Program-made: the position numbers and the translations under genes
The notes under the pieces: generated by a model
Told to the model about the DNA's origin: nothing
Seen by the model: the letters and a program-made list of their open reading frames with translations, nothing else
Databases searched by the model: none
Assembly (NCBI GenBank): GCA_945881885.1
Contig: CAMCVI010000007.1
Location: 1-64,000, forward strand
Direction: 5' to 3'
DNA: 64,000 nt
Origin: Chryseobacterium gleum
GTDB lineage: Bacteria > Bacteroidota > Bacteroidia > Flavobacteriales > Flavobacteriaceae
Shown here: positions 54,187-63,824 of the stretch, piece by piece
Layout of the letters: every line of letters begins with the position of its first letter
How positions within the stretch are numbered: position 1 is the stretch's first letter

Positions 54187-56382
54187 TTAATTCGCTACTT
54201 CACTTATAAATTTAATTCTCATCAATCGTAATTCTTCAGTATCGTATTCACCATCAAATTCTATTAACGCATTTTCAATGCTATCTGTTTCGGAATCCAT
54301 AAAATAGTCATAAATTTCTTCTTGCTGATCTTCGTCTAAGATATCATCAATCCAATATTTAATATTCAATTTTGTTCCCGAAAACACAATTTGTTCCAAT
54401 TCTTTAAGCAAATCGTCAAATTTTATTCCTTTAGCCGAAGCAATATCGTCTAAAGCTAATTTTCTATCGATATTTTGAATGATATATAATTTATTTATGG
54501 AATTGGCACCTGTTGATTTCACAACTAAATCATCTGGGCGAATAATGTCATTTTCGTCAACATATCTTGAAATTAATTCAATAAATGGGTTTCCAAATTT
54601 CTTTGCCTTTCCTTCTCCTACACCATGAACGTTACTTAATTCGTCAATGGTAATTGGAAATTTTAGCGCCATATCCTCTAAAGAAGGATCTTGAAACACC
54701 ACAAATGGAGGAACATTATGCTTTTTGGCTTCTTTTTTTCGTAAATCTTTAAGCATAGACATTAATATCACATCAGCTGTACCTGTGGCTTTTGCTGCTG
54801 CAATTATATTTTCATCTTCCTCTTCGCTAAATTCATGATCTTCTGCCACCATAAACGAATATGGTTTGGCAATAAAATCATTTCCAGCTTGTGTTACTTT
54901 TAAAACGCCGTAGCTTTCAATGTCTTTTGATATAAATCCGGCTACTAAAACCTGACGAATTAATGCCATCCAATATTTTTCATCCTGTTTAGTGCCACTT
55001 CCAAATGTTTTTAATGTATCAATTTTTTGAGCTTTAATTATAGCATTAATTTTACCAACTAAAGCCATTATGACTTCTTTAGATTTAAACAATTGTTTGG
55101 TATCGTTAATTACTTTTAGCAAAGTAACTATCTGATTTTGAGCTTCTGTTTTTACTTTTGGATTTCTAACATTATCATCCATGTCGGCTCCTTCTCCATT
55201 AACTTCATCAAATTCTTCTCCAAAATAGTGCAATAAATATTTCCGTCTTGAAATTGAGGTTTCAGCATATGCGACTACTTCTTGAAGTAATGCGTAACCA
55301 ATTTCTTGTTCAGCAATTGGTTTTCCTGACATGAATTTTTCTAATTTTTCAATATCTTTATAAGAATAATAAGCTAAGCAAATTCCTTCGCCATCATCTC
55401 TTCCTGCTCTACCAGTTTCTTGATAATAACTTTCTAATGATTTTGGAATGTCGTGATGAATTACAAATCGGACATCTGGTTTGTCAATACCCATACCAAA
55501 AGCTATTGTAGCTACAACAACATCAACATCTTCCATAAGAAACATGTCTTGATGTTTGGCACGTGTTTTAGCATCTAAACCCGCATGATAAGGTACTGCC
55601 GAAATTCCATTTACTTGTAAAACTTGTGCAATTTCTTCTACTTTTTTTCTACTTAAACAATAAATAACTCCTGATTTCCCTTTATGTTGCTTAATAAATC
55701 GTATAAGATCACCTTGAACATTTTTTGTTTTCGGACGTATTTCGTAATATAAATTTGGTCGGTTAAAAGAAGCTTTAAAAGTATTAGCATTTGGCATATC
55801 TAAATTCTTTAAGATATCTTCTTGCACTTTCGGTGTGGCCGTTGCTGTAAGTCCAATAATTGGCACATCGCCCAATTGTTTGATTATGCTTCTTAAATTT
55901 CTATATTCTGGTCTAAAATCATGTCCCCATTCAGAAATACAATGCGCTTCATCAATGGCAACAAATGAGATTTTTACTGTTTGCAAAAACTTAATGTAAT
56001 CATCTTTTGTTAATGATTCAGGTGCCACGTAAAGCATTTTAGTTTTTCCAGATAATATATCTGCTTTTACCTGATTGACTTCTGTTTTATTTAAAGATGA
56101 ATTTAAAACATGTGCTACACCAACGTCTGATCCCATGCTTCTGATGGCATCTACTTGGTTTTTCATTAATGCAATAAGCGGTGAAACCACAATGGCTGTT
56201 CCTTCTAAAACCAATGCTGGTAATTGATAACATAATGATTTACCGCCACCGGTTGGCATAATTACAAAGGTGTTGTTACCGGAAATAATACTAGTTACTA
56301 CTTTTTCTTGTAATCCTTTAAATTGAGAAAATCCAAAGTATTTTTTTAATTCTTTGTATAAATCTATATTCTGTTCTTTCAT
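54187..56382 (-). CDS. recQ: ATP-dependent DNA helicase RecQ
   Basis: 731 aa from MKEQNIDLYKELKKYFGF; the extra residues from 56409 are not family-like. Walker A MPTGGGKSLCYQLPA, DEAHCISEWGHDFRPEY, QETGRAGRDDGE, then zinc/winged-helix region, HRDC-like segment (SNVHGVGEGKAKKFG), and a C-terminal extension of ~110 residues (from about 620) as usual in Bacteroidota. Unwinds recombination intermediates. Confidence 0.96.
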   Translation of the reverse strand: MKEQNIDLYKELKKYFGFSQFKGLQEKVVTSIISGNNTFVIMPTGGGKSLCYQLPALVLEGTAIVVSPLIALMKNQVDAIRSMGSDVGVAHVLNSSLNKTEVNQVKADILSGKTKMLYVAPESLTKDDYIKFLQTVKISFVAIDEAHCISEWGHDFRPEYRNLRSIIKQLGDVPIIGLTATATPKVQEDILKNLDMPNANTFKASFNRPNLYYEIRPKTKNVQGDLIRFIKQHKGKSGVIYCLSRKKVEEIAQVLQVNGISAVPYHAGLDAKTRAKHQDMFLMEDVDVVVATIAFGMGIDKPDVRFVIHHDIPKSLESYYQETGRAGRDDGEGICLAYYSYKDIEKLEKFMSGKPIAEQEIGYALLQEVVAYAETSISRRKYLLHYFGEEFDEVNGEGADMDDNVRNPKVKTEAQNQIVTLLKVINDTKQLFKSKEVIMALVGKINAIIKAQKIDTLKTFGSGTKQDEKYWMALIRQVLVAGFISKDIESYGVLKVTQAGNDFIAKPYSFMVAEDHEFSEEEDENIIAAAKATGTADVILMSMLKDLRKKEAKKHNVPPFVVFQDPSLEDMALKFPITIDELSNVHGVGEGKAKKFGNPFIELISRYVDENDIIRPDDLVVKSTGANSINKLYIIQNIDRKLALDDIASAKGIKFDDLLKELEQIVFSGTKLNIKYWIDDILDEDQQEEIYDYFMDSETDSIENALIEFDGEYDTEELRLMRIKFISEVAN

Positions 56383-56442
56383 GAAATAATGGGTTGAACT
56401 TATAAACAAATAATTTTAAACAATTATTATTTGAATTTTGTC

Positions 56443-56450
56443 TAAATTTG
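56443..56450 (+). promoter_or_regulatory. -7 box of kdsD-tatC operon
   Basis: TAAATTTG, 53 nt before the chosen TTG start. It overlaps the upstream reading from 56438 and therefore argues against that start. Confidence 0.55.
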
Positions 56451-56503
56451 CAATTATAAAGATACAACTATTCTTTAAAAACAAAAATATAATTCATTTA
56501 ATT

Positions 56504-57469
56504 TTGAATACAACTCAAACTATCCTAGAAAACGCAAAGCAATCCATACTTTCACAAAGCGAAAGTATTGCGAAACTTACGCATTATCTTACAGAAGATT
56601 TTGCCAAAACCGTACAACTTATTTTTGAATCAAAAGGAAGATTAGTAGTTACTGGTATTGGAAAAAGTGCCATTATTGCTCAAAAAATTGTAGCTACCTT
56701 AAATTCTACAGGAACGCCATCTATATTTTTACACGCAGCCGAAGCCATTCATGGAGATTTAGGAATGATTCAAAAAGGCGACCTTGTTTTATGTATTTCA
56801 AAAAGTGGGAATAGCCCTGAAATTAAAGTTTTGGCACCCATAATTAAAAATTTCGGAACCATTTTAATTGGAATGACGGCAAATCCAACCTCTTTTTTAG
56901 CAACTTCTTCTGATTTAGTTTTAATTGCACATGTAGATGAAGAAAGTTGTCCATTAGGTTTAGCACCAACAAATAGTACAACTGCACAGTTGGTTTTAGG
57001 TGATGCCATTGCCGTTTGTTTAATGAAATTAAGAAATTTTCAAGCAGAAGATTTTGCTAAATTCCATCCAGGAGGCGCATTGGGTAAAAAACTATTGTTA
57101 CGTGTAAAAGATATGTTGGATAATTCACAAGCTCCACAAGTAGCCCCAAATGCTTCCATCAAAAAAGTAATTATGGAAATTTCGGAAAAACGTTTAGGTG
57201 TTACAGCTGTTGTTGAAAATGGGGTTGTAATCGGAATTATTACTGATGGAGATATTAGAAGAATGTTAACAAATAGAGATAATTTTTCAGATTTAACCGC
57301 ACAAGACATCATGACAAAAAACCCGAAATCTATTACTTCAACTGTATTGGTTGCTGAAGCTTTAGATGTTTTGGAAGATTATAAAATTACACAATTGATG
57401 GTCATTGATAATGGCGCTTACAAAGGCGTATTGCATTTACACGATATTTTAAAAGAAGGAATTGTTTAA
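56504..57469 (+). CDS. kdsD: D-arabinose-5-phosphate isomerase (KpsF/GutQ family)
   Basis: Makes arabinose-5-phosphate, the precursor of Kdo for LPS. 321 aa from a TTG at 56504 (NTTQTILENAKQSI follows), the usual length of the family; the upstream reading from another TTG at 56438 overlaps the -7 box. SIS domain (VTGIGKSAIIAQK, STGTPSIFLHAAEA, CISKSGNSPEI) and two CBS domains. The stop overlaps the tatC ATG by one base. Confidence 0.92.
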   Translation: MNTTQTILENAKQSILSQSESIAKLTHYLTEDFAKTVQLIFESKGRLVVTGIGKSAIIAQKIVATLNSTGTPSIFLHAAEAIHGDLGMIQKGDLVLCISKSGNSPEIKVLAPIIKNFGTILIGMTANPTSFLATSSDLVLIAHVDEESCPLGLAPTNSTTAQLVLGDAIAVCLMKLRNFQAEDFAKFHPGGALGKKLLLRVKDMLDNSQAPQVAPNASIKKVIMEISEKRLGVTAVVENGVVIGIITDGDIRRMLTNRDNFSDLTAQDIMTKNPKSITSTVLVAEALDVLEDYKITQLMVIDNGAYKGVLHLHDILKEGIV

Positions 57470-58299
57470 TGGAAAAAAAGAATAAAAAAAATATAAACGA
57501 AATGACTTTTTTAGATCATCTTGAAGAATTAAGATGGTTGTTAGTAAGAAGTTCGGCTGCGATTTTATCAGGCGGAGCAATTGCTTGGTTTTTTAACGAT
57601 TTCATTTTTAATACTATCATTTTCGGGCCCATGAAGGGTGATTTCATTACCTATAAGTTTTTTTGTGATTTAGCTAACAAATATGATTTAGACAAAAGTT
57701 TTTGCGATGCCACATTAAACTTCAGTATTCAAAATACGGAAATTGAAGGTCAAGTATCCCTAATGGTTTGGACATGTATTACTGCCGGATTTATTATTTG
57801 TTTTCCTTATATTTTGTTACAATTTTGGAATTTTATAAGTCCAGCCCTATATAAAAAAGAAAAAAGAAATGCGGTGAAATTTATAGTTATTTCCTCTTTG
57901 TTGTTCTTTTTAGGTGTGCTTTTTGGGTATTTTATTTTAACACCTTTATCACTAAATTTTTTATCAACATTTACAGTATCAGATGTAATTAAAAACGATA
58001 TTAATGTGAATTCTTACATCGGAACCGTAAAAACCACCACTTTAGCAACAGGTTTGGTTTTCGAATTACCAATTATTATTTATTTCTTATCTTCTTTAGG
58101 ATTGGTAACGCCTTCTTTTTTAAGAGAATACAGAAAATGGGCGTATGTAATTATATTAATTATAGCCGCAATAGTTACGCCGCCAGATGTAATTAGCCAA
58201 GTTATAGTTACTATTCCATTAATAATCCTTTACGAAATTAGCATTTTTATTAGTGCTTTTATCTTTAAGAAAAACTACAAATCAATAACCACAACATAA
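57469..58299 (+). CDS. tatC: twin-arginine translocase subunit TatC
   Basis: Receptor of the Tat pathway for folded proteins with RR signals. 276 aa, six membrane segments; the N-terminal MTFLDHLEELRWLLVRS contains the TatC HLxELR signature, and YRKWAYVIILIIAAIVTPPD the late one. A loop of ~35 residues after helix 1 is longer than in E. coli. 1-nt overlaps with kdsD and the next gene. tatA is not in the window. Confidence 0.95.
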   Translation: MEKKNKKNINEMTFLDHLEELRWLLVRSSAAILSGGAIAWFFNDFIFNTIIFGPMKGDFITYKFFCDLANKYDLDKSFCDATLNFSIQNTEIEGQVSLMVWTCITAGFIICFPYILLQFWNFISPALYKKEKRNAVKFIVISSLLFFLGVLFGYFILTPLSLNFLSTFTVSDVIKNDINVNSYIGTVKTTTLATGLVFELPIIIYFLSSLGLVTPSFLREYRKWAYVIILIIAAIVTPPDVISQVIVTIPLIILYEISIFISAFIFKKNYKSITTT

Positions 58300-58652
58300 T
58301 GAGTGATTTAATTTCCGAGTTTAACAACTATCGTGCTAAAATGAATGAAAAATTATTGGCCGATGATAATAAAGTAATAAAAAGAATTTTTAATTTAGAC
58401 ACCAATGCCTATAGCGAAGGCGCATTAGATGTGAAAACTAAAGAGTTACTAGGATTAGTAGCTTCAGCGGTTTTACGTTGTGATGATTGCATCAAATATC
58501 ATTTAGAAACGGCCTATAAAAATGGAGTAAACAGAAAAGAAATGATGGAAGCCATGAGTATTGCTACTTTAGTTGGTGGTACAATCGTAATTCCACATTT
58601 ACGTAGAGCTTATGAGTTTTGGGAAGTTTTAGAAGAAGCAGGATCTAAATAA
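58299..58652 (+). CDS. carboxymuconolactone decarboxylase/AhpD-like protein
   Basis: 117 aa alkylhydroperoxidase-D fold. RCDDCIKYHLETAYKNG holds the redox CxxC followed by His, and MMEAMSIATLVGG the second core helix. Likely a thiol-disulfide or peroxide-reducing protein rather than a decarboxylase, since the CxxC-x3-H motif is intact. Translationally coupled to tatC by a TAATG overlap. Confidence 0.88.
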   Translation: MSDLISEFNNYRAKMNEKLLADDNKVIKRIFNLDTNAYSEGALDVKTKELLGLVASAVLRCDDCIKYHLETAYKNGVNRKEMMEAMSIATLVGGTIVIPHLRRAYEFWEVLEEAGSK

Positions 58653-58750
58653 TTGTTAATTTGTTTAACCGTTTATTTGAATATTCGTTTATTTGTAAAA
58701 TAATAACTTAGCCACTTTGTAACTTAGTTACTTTGCAACTCACAGAAAAC
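58653..58750. repeat. intergenic repeats before lptB
   Basis: GTTTATTTGAATATTCGTTTATTTG and then ACTTAGCCACTTTGTAACTTAGTTACTTTGCAACT-type near-repeats (unit about ACTTTGTAACTTAG). No consensus -7 box is found here, so lptB may be read from upstream. Confidence 0.75.
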
Positions 58751-59521
58751 ATGAAATTAAGAGCCGAAAATTTAGTTAAAACTTACAAAAAAAGAAGTGT
58801 TGTAAAAGGCATTTCAGTAGAAGTAAATCAGGGAGAAATTGTTGGTTTATTGGGTCCAAATGGTGCTGGAAAAACAACTTCTTTTTACATGATTGTGGGT
58901 TTAGTAAAACCAAATTCTGGAAATATTTATTTAGATGACATGAATATTACCAATTTTCCTATGTACAAACGTGCACAAAACGGCATTGGTTACTTAGCGC
59001 AAGAAGCTTCAGTTTTTAGAAAATTGAGTATTGAAGACAATATTTTGTCGGTTTTACAATTGACAAATTTAACAAAAGATGCACAAGAAGCGAAAATGGA
59101 AAGCTTAATTGAAGAGTTTTCACTGGGACATATTCGTACCAACCGTGGTGATTTATTATCAGGTGGAGAACGAAGAAGAACAGAAATTGCACGTTGTTTA
59201 GCTACTGATCCAAAATTTATTTTATTAGATGAACCTTTTGCAGGCGTTGACCCAGTAGCAGTTGAAGACATTCAAAGAATTGTAGCTCAATTAAAAAATA
59301 AAAATATCGGAATTTTAATAACCGACCATAATGTGCAAGAAACTTTAGCTATCACAGACAAAACCTATTTAATGTTTGAAGGCGGTATTCTAAAAGCTGG
59401 AAAACCAGAAGAATTAGTAGAAGACGAAATGGTAAGACGTGTATACTTAGGTCAGAATTTCGAATTAAGAAAAACAAAAATCGACTTCAATGCTCCGAAA
59501 GAAGTTGAGTTAGATAAGTGA
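58751..59521 (+). CDS. lptB: LPS export ABC transporter ATPase LptB
   Basis: 256 aa from [18 protein letters not shown]; the ORF is open to 58733 but that start is a TTG within the repeat. Walker [11 protein letters not shown]-loop [17 protein letters not shown], signature [37 protein letters not shown], all LptB-like. Powers LptFG extraction of LPS from the inner membrane. Confidence 0.94.
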   Translation: MKLRAENLVKTYKKRSVVKGISVEVNQGEIVGLLGPNGAGKTTSFYMIVGLVKPNSGNIYLDDMNITNFPMYKRAQNGIGYLAQEASVFRKLSIEDNILSVLQLTNLTKDAQEAKMESLIEEFSLGHIRTNRGDLLSGGERRRTEIARCLATDPKFILLDEPFAGVDPVAVEDIQRIVAQLKNKNIGILITDHNVQETLAITDKTYLMFEGGILKAGKPEELVEDEMVRRVYLGQNFELRKTKIDFNAPKEVELDK

Positions 59522-59545
59522 TTTTTACAACCGATTACCTATTTT

Positions 59546-59779
59546 ATGAAAAATCCATCAAAAGAACAATCAGAAACTTGGCGGAAAGACCCAAATAATT
59601 GGAAATGTGGCGTATTTTATTACAATCCAGAAGACGAAAGATTATTACCGCCAAAAAGAGAAGCTTGGATGGGGTGGACCACTAACTTTGCCAATACAAA
59701 ATCTGTTGCATTATTAATTGCAATTATTTTTACAATCGTATTTTTTATGGCATTTTTACCCAAAAAATGGATTATTTAA
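59546..59779 (+). CDS. small DUF5808-type membrane protein, 77 aa
   Basis: N-terminal motif WRKDPNNWKCGVFYYNPEDE then PPKREAWMGWTTNFAN is the DUF5808 pattern; one C-terminal membrane helix (52-72). 24 nt after lptB, same strand. Its end overlaps the end of the GH25 gene by 8 nt (convergent). Function unknown. Confidence 0.82.
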   Translation: MKNPSKEQSETWRKDPNNWKCGVFYYNPEDERLLPPKREAWMGWTTNFANTKSVALLIAIIFTIVFFMAFLPKKWII

Positions 59780-60614
59780 TACACACTTTCTTTAAACCCT
59801 CAACGTTTCCGTTGAAAACATTGACATCAACTAATTCATTAACGCCGTGAAGTTTTGCTTTCTCAGTAAATTGCCACATCAAATAATCATCTTCAATTTT
59901 TTCTTTCCAAGGATTGTAATTGGCTATCCAAAATTTATAATTTGGAAAATCTTCTTGTAAAAAATCTTCGTAATATTTTTCACCTGTATAAATTATCGGT
60001 TGCATCCTGTAATGTTTTTCTACTATTGTTAACCAATTTTGCAAACCTTCTTTTAGCTTGCCCATCGATTGTCCTTTTGGCATTTTTTCGATATCTAAAA
60101 TTGGAGGTAAATGTCCTTTTCTTAATTTGACATTCTTAATAAAATTATTGGCTTGATCTGTTGAATTTTCATCTGGACGGTAATAATGATAAGCACCTTG
60201 AATATAGATGGATGCCGTTAAATTCTTCCAATTTTTCTTGAATTTTAAATCGACTTTATTACTTCCAGCTGTGGCACGAACGATAACGAATTTAATTTCA
60301 AATTGTTCCTCAATTGCCTCAAGATTTTCCCAATCAATTGTACCTTGATATTGAGAAATATCAATTCCAAAAATTTTACCTTCATGATTGGCTACAATAT
60401 CATTAATGCGCTTGTCTTCTAATTTTCTCTGATTTGCAGTCAATTCGGTATTTATGGTTTTAAATCCTAAATAAAATAAAATACCATCTTTTTTCTGATA
60501 CACGAAAACAATAGTAAATAACAACAAAAAAAGTCCAAGAATCCATTTGAAAGATTTCGGACTAATTAAAGTTTGTTTTTTTCTTTTAGAAGTATATTTT
60601 CTTCTGGTTGCCAT
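59772..60614 (-). CDS. GH25 lysozyme-like hydrolase, membrane anchored
   Basis: 280 aa. Basic N-terminus, one membrane segment (24-40), then a GH25 barrel: GIDISQYQGTIDW (catalytic Asp), FVIVRATAG, GAYHYYRP, PILDIEKMP (Asp/Glu pair), and WIANYNPW. It would cut peptidoglycan between MurNAc and GlcNAc. The ATG at 60614 overlaps the pssA TGA by one base; the 60617 start would be TTG. Confidence 0.9.
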   Translation of the reverse strand: MATRRKYTSKRKKQTLISPKSFKWILGLFLLLFTIVFVYQKKDGILFYLGFKTINTELTANQRKLEDKRINDIVANHEGKIFGIDISQYQGTIDWENLEAIEEQFEIKFVIVRATAGSNKVDLKFKKNWKNLTASIYIQGAYHYYRPDENSTDQANNFIKNVKLRKGHLPPILDIEKMPKGQSMGKLKEGLQNWLTIVEKHYRMQPIIYTGEKYYEDFLQEDFPNYKFWIANYNPWKEKIEDDYLMWQFTEKAKLHGVNELVDVNVFNGNVEGLKKVCIK

Positions 60615-61354
60615 CAAACTTTCTTACCCATCGTATTATTTATCACCGATAAAATCACATATAGTATTATGATAATTGGTATCGCAATGAATTCTAAAAA
60701 TGCAATTAAAATGATTGAAATAATCATAAAAACGACTTGCATTTTATATTTTTCCCAGCTAAAACTTTTTACTTTTAATGAAAATAAAGGAATTTCTGCA
60801 TTTAATAAATACGAGCTTAAAACTGTAATTCCAACTAAAACATAAGGATTACTTAAAAAATCAACTAACCATTCAAATTCCGAATGAAACTGAATCATTG
60901 GAATACTCATAATTAACAAAGCATTTGCTGGTGTAGGCAAACCAATAAACGAATCCGTTTGACGGGTATCTACATTAAATTTCGCCAATCTATAACAAGA
61001 AGCCAAAGTGATTAAAAAACCTAAATACGGCACAAAACCCATATAATAAGTATCTTCTGTTAAGTAATATTGCGATTGATTTTCCTGAATATCACTTAAC
61101 ATTTTATACATTACCAAACCAGGCACAACGCCACTTGTAACCATATCTGCTAATGAATCTAATTGTAAACCAATTGGACTTTGAACTTTCCATATTCTGG
61201 CAAAGAAACCATCCCAAAAATCAAAGAAAATTCCCAAACAAACCAATGAAAAAGCTTCATTATAATTTCCGTTAAACGCATGAATTAAAGCAAATAATCC
61301 AGCGAGTAAATTCAATAAAGTAATTGCGTTTGGAATATGTTTTTTTATGCTCAT
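60614..61354 (-). CDS. pssA: CDP-diacylglycerol--serine O-phosphatidyltransferase
   Basis: Makes phosphatidylserine, the substrate of Psd (27249-27911). 246 aa, about eight membrane segments, with the CDP-alcohol motif DFWDGFFARIWKVQSPIGLQ followed by LDSLAD (DG-x2-AR-x8-G-x3-D-x3-D). -7 box TACATTTG at 61398-61391 (minus). Coupled to the GH25 gene by TGATG overlap. Confidence 0.95.
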   Translation of the reverse strand: MSIKKHIPNAITLLNLLAGLFALIHAFNGNYNEAFSLVCLGIFFDFWDGFFARIWKVQSPIGLQLDSLADMVTSGVVPGLVMYKMLSDIQENQSQYYLTEDTYYMGFVPYLGFLITLASCYRLAKFNVDTRQTDSFIGLPTPANALLIMSIPMIQFHSEFEWLVDFLSNPYVLVGITVLSSYLLNAEIPLFSLKVKSFSWEKYKMQVVFMIISIILIAFLEFIAIPIIIILYVILSVINNTMGKKV

Positions 61355-61564
61355 TGAGTTAAAATTTTCTATTATATCATTAATCTAAAGCAAATGTAAA
61401 CAATAAAACAAAAGAATTTGAGTTTATTAGGTAAGAAATTTAGATATTTGTAGCTAGATTAAATTTGATTTGAACTCGCCACAAACAACAAGTTTGTTGT
61501 AAAACAAACACCTATATAAAAAAGCGATAACATTTATGACCGCTAAAAATTATATTTTGCATAA

Positions 61565-62638
61565 ATGAAAAAAATAATAGTATTTATCATGCTAATGACT
61601 TCCACGTCATTTTTTGCGCAAACTATTCGTAAATATTCCAATGAATTTTTAAATATTGGAGTGGATGCGGCAGCGTTAGGTATGAGTAATGCGGTTACAG
61701 CACAAACTTCAGATGTAAATTCAGGATATTGGAATCCTGCTGGGATTTTACAATTGGAAGACAAGCAAATTGCGCTTATGCATGCCAATTATTTTGCAAA
61801 TATTGCACAATATGACTACGCCGGTTTTGCCATGCCAATTGACGACCGAAGCGCTTGGGGAATTTCATTAATACGTTTTGGAGTAGACGATATTTTAAAT
61901 ACAACGCAATTAATTGACAGTCAAGGAAATATAGATTATAACAGAATTTCGCTTTTTTCTACTGCAGATTATGGTGTGACATTTTCTTATGCACGAAAAT
62001 TACCAGTTGAAGGATTTAATTATGGAGTAAATGCAAAAGTAATTAGAAGAATTATTGGAGATTTTGCTTCATCTTGGGGATTTGGTTTTGATATTGGATT
62101 ACAATTTCAAAACAAAAACGATTGGAAATTTGGTTTAATGTTAAGAGACATTACGACAACTTACAACACTTGGACCATCAACGAAGAGGAATACGAAAAA
62201 ATAAAAAATGCGGTTCCTGGAGAAAATCAAGAATTGCCTGAAACTAGTGAAATGACTTTGCCAAAAGCGCAATTTGGATTGTCAAAAAAATTCGAATTTC
62301 ATTACGATTATACTTTGACAACAGCGGCCAATTTAAATATGGAATTTGCCCAAACTAATGATATTATTTCTACAAGTGCGATGAGTATTAGCCCAGCAAT
62401 TGGTTTAGAATTTGGCTATATTGATTTGGCATTTTTGAGAGCTGGAGTGGGAAATTTTCAACAAATTACACAAATTGACAATACAAAAAAAGTGAGTTTT
62501 CAACCAAATATTGGTTTGGGGTTTAAATACAAAGGGATTCAAGTAGATTACACTTTAACCGATTTGGGAAATCAAAGTGCGGCACTGTATTCTAATGTGT
62601 TTTCAGTAAAAGTGGATTTAGGAATTTTTAGAAGATAA
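61565..62638 (+). CDS. PorV/PorQ-family outer-membrane protein (PorV2-like)
   Basis: 357 aa. Signal peptide (cleavage near FFAQ), then FLNIGVDAAALGMSNAVTAQ and VNSGYWNPAGI, hallmark of the UPF0164/PorV-PorQ barrels. It ends KVDLGIFRR, without the terminal aromatic. PorV carries T9SS substrates to their attachment complex; the short form at this locus resembles PorV2. It may work with secreted proteins such as the adhesin at 1-1523. Confidence 0.85.
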   Translation: MKKIIVFIMLMTSTSFFAQTIRKYSNEFLNIGVDAAALGMSNAVTAQTSDVNSGYWNPAGILQLEDKQIALMHANYFANIAQYDYAGFAMPIDDRSAWGISLIRFGVDDILNTTQLIDSQGNIDYNRISLFSTADYGVTFSYARKLPVEGFNYGVNAKVIRRIIGDFASSWGFGFDIGLQFQNKNDWKFGLMLRDITTTYNTWTINEEEYEKIKNAVPGENQELPETSEMTLPKAQFGLSKKFEFHYDYTLTTAANLNMEFAQTNDIISTSAMSISPAIGLEFGYIDLAFLRAGVGNFQQITQIDNTKKVSFQPNIGLGFKYKGIQVDYTLTDLGNQSAALYSNVFSVKVDLGIFRR

Positions 62639-62706
62639 TTTTTGAGAATATAGAGAATAGAATATAGATATTAGACTTTTATTAGTCGTCAAAAAACACA
62701 TATAAT

Positions 62707-63807
62707 ATGCTAAAAAAAATACTTTTCTTATTACTTCCTATTATTGGTTTTTCACAAAACGTAATTTTATCTGACAATGCGAAAGTTAGTATTTTAACTT
62801 GTGGAACAGCGCCAGTTTCTTATGCGATGTATGGACACACTGGAATTCGAATTACAGATGTTGTTAACCAAATGGATATAGTATACAACTATGGAGCGTT
62901 CGATTTCTCGACACCAAATTTTATGATGAAATTTGTAAAAGGTGATTTACAATATTTTGTAACAAGCGAAAATTACTACGATTTTGAGTACAATTACAAA
63001 TTAGACGGCAGAAGTATTGTATCACAAGAATTAAATTTAACTTCAGCACAAAAGCAACAACTTTTAAATGAACTCAACACTAGTCTGACTTCAGATGAAC
63101 GTTTTTACACCTATAAATTTATTGATAAAAATTGTACGACTATGGTTGTTGACAAAATCAATAAAATATTAGGTTCCGAAGTTTTAAAACAACCAAAATC
63201 GGAACAAAGTTATAGGGAAATTTTATACCCATATATGTCGGATTTTTATATGAAATTAGGCATTCAAATTATTTTTGGGACAAAAGTTGACCAACCTGCA
63301 ACACGTTTATTTTTGCCTTTAGAATTGGAAAAAGCATTAAATACAGCTTCTCAAAACGGAAAAAAAATCGCAAAACCTACCAAAATTCTAAATAAAGAAA
63401 CCATCACAACGCCATTTTCTTATATAAATTCTATTTATTCTTTATTGGCAGCGATTATAATTTTGATTGTAATAAACAAAAAAGGCATTCAAATAACCTA
63501 TTTTATTTTTGCAGGATTGTTAGGTGTGTTTTTCAGTTTAGTGGGCTTCTTTTCTCTACACGAAGAAATTTTATGGAATTACAATATCATGTTATTTAAT
63601 CCGCTATTGTTAATATTTGCTTTTTTCTATTGGAAAAATAATAGTCGAAAAACGCTTTTATTTGGACAAATTTGCATTGCTTTTACGCTAATTTATTTCG
63701 CTTATATCTTAAACAAAGTGCAACTTCTAATTGTATTGCCAATTGTAATTTTGCATTTGTTTTGGATGATTAAAATTGTTAGGAAGAAAAAAGTTATTTT
63801 AAAATAA
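62707..63807 (+). CDS. DUF4105 membrane protein, possible lipoprotein N-acyltransferase
   Basis: 366 aa: signal peptide (1-16), periplasmic DUF4105 domain (about 18-220) with H44 (MYGHTGIRI) and C143 (DKNCTTMVV), a possible Cys-His pair, then about five C-terminal membrane helices (240-360). From memory, a DUF4105 protein was recently proposed as the lipoprotein N-acyltransferase (Lnb) of Bacteroides; I have not checked that this protein is its orthologue. That would link it to Lgt and the lipoproteins in this window. Confidence 0.8.
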   Translation: MLKKILFLLLPIIGFSQNVILSDNAKVSILTCGTAPVSYAMYGHTGIRITDVVNQMDIVYNYGAFDFSTPNFMMKFVKGDLQYFVTSENYYDFEYNYKLDGRSIVSQELNLTSAQKQQLLNELNTSLTSDERFYTYKFIDKNCTTMVVDKINKILGSEVLKQPKSEQSYREILYPYMSDFYMKLGIQIIFGTKVDQPATRLFLPLELEKALNTASQNGKKIAKPTKILNKETITTPFSYINSIYSLLAAIIILIVINKKGIQITYFIFAGLLGVFFSLVGFFSLHEEILWNYNIMLFNPLLLIFAFFYWKNNSRKTLLFGQICIAFTLIYFAYILNKVQLLIVLPIVILHLFWMIKIVRKKKVILK

Positions 63808-63824
63808 TTAAAAAACTTTGTAAC

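Noticed and set aside
61485..61500. ACAACAA-GT-TTGTTGT palindrome between pssA and the PorV-like gene
   Set aside because: Only 7-bp arms with a 2-nt centre in AT-rich spacer; too weak to call an operator.
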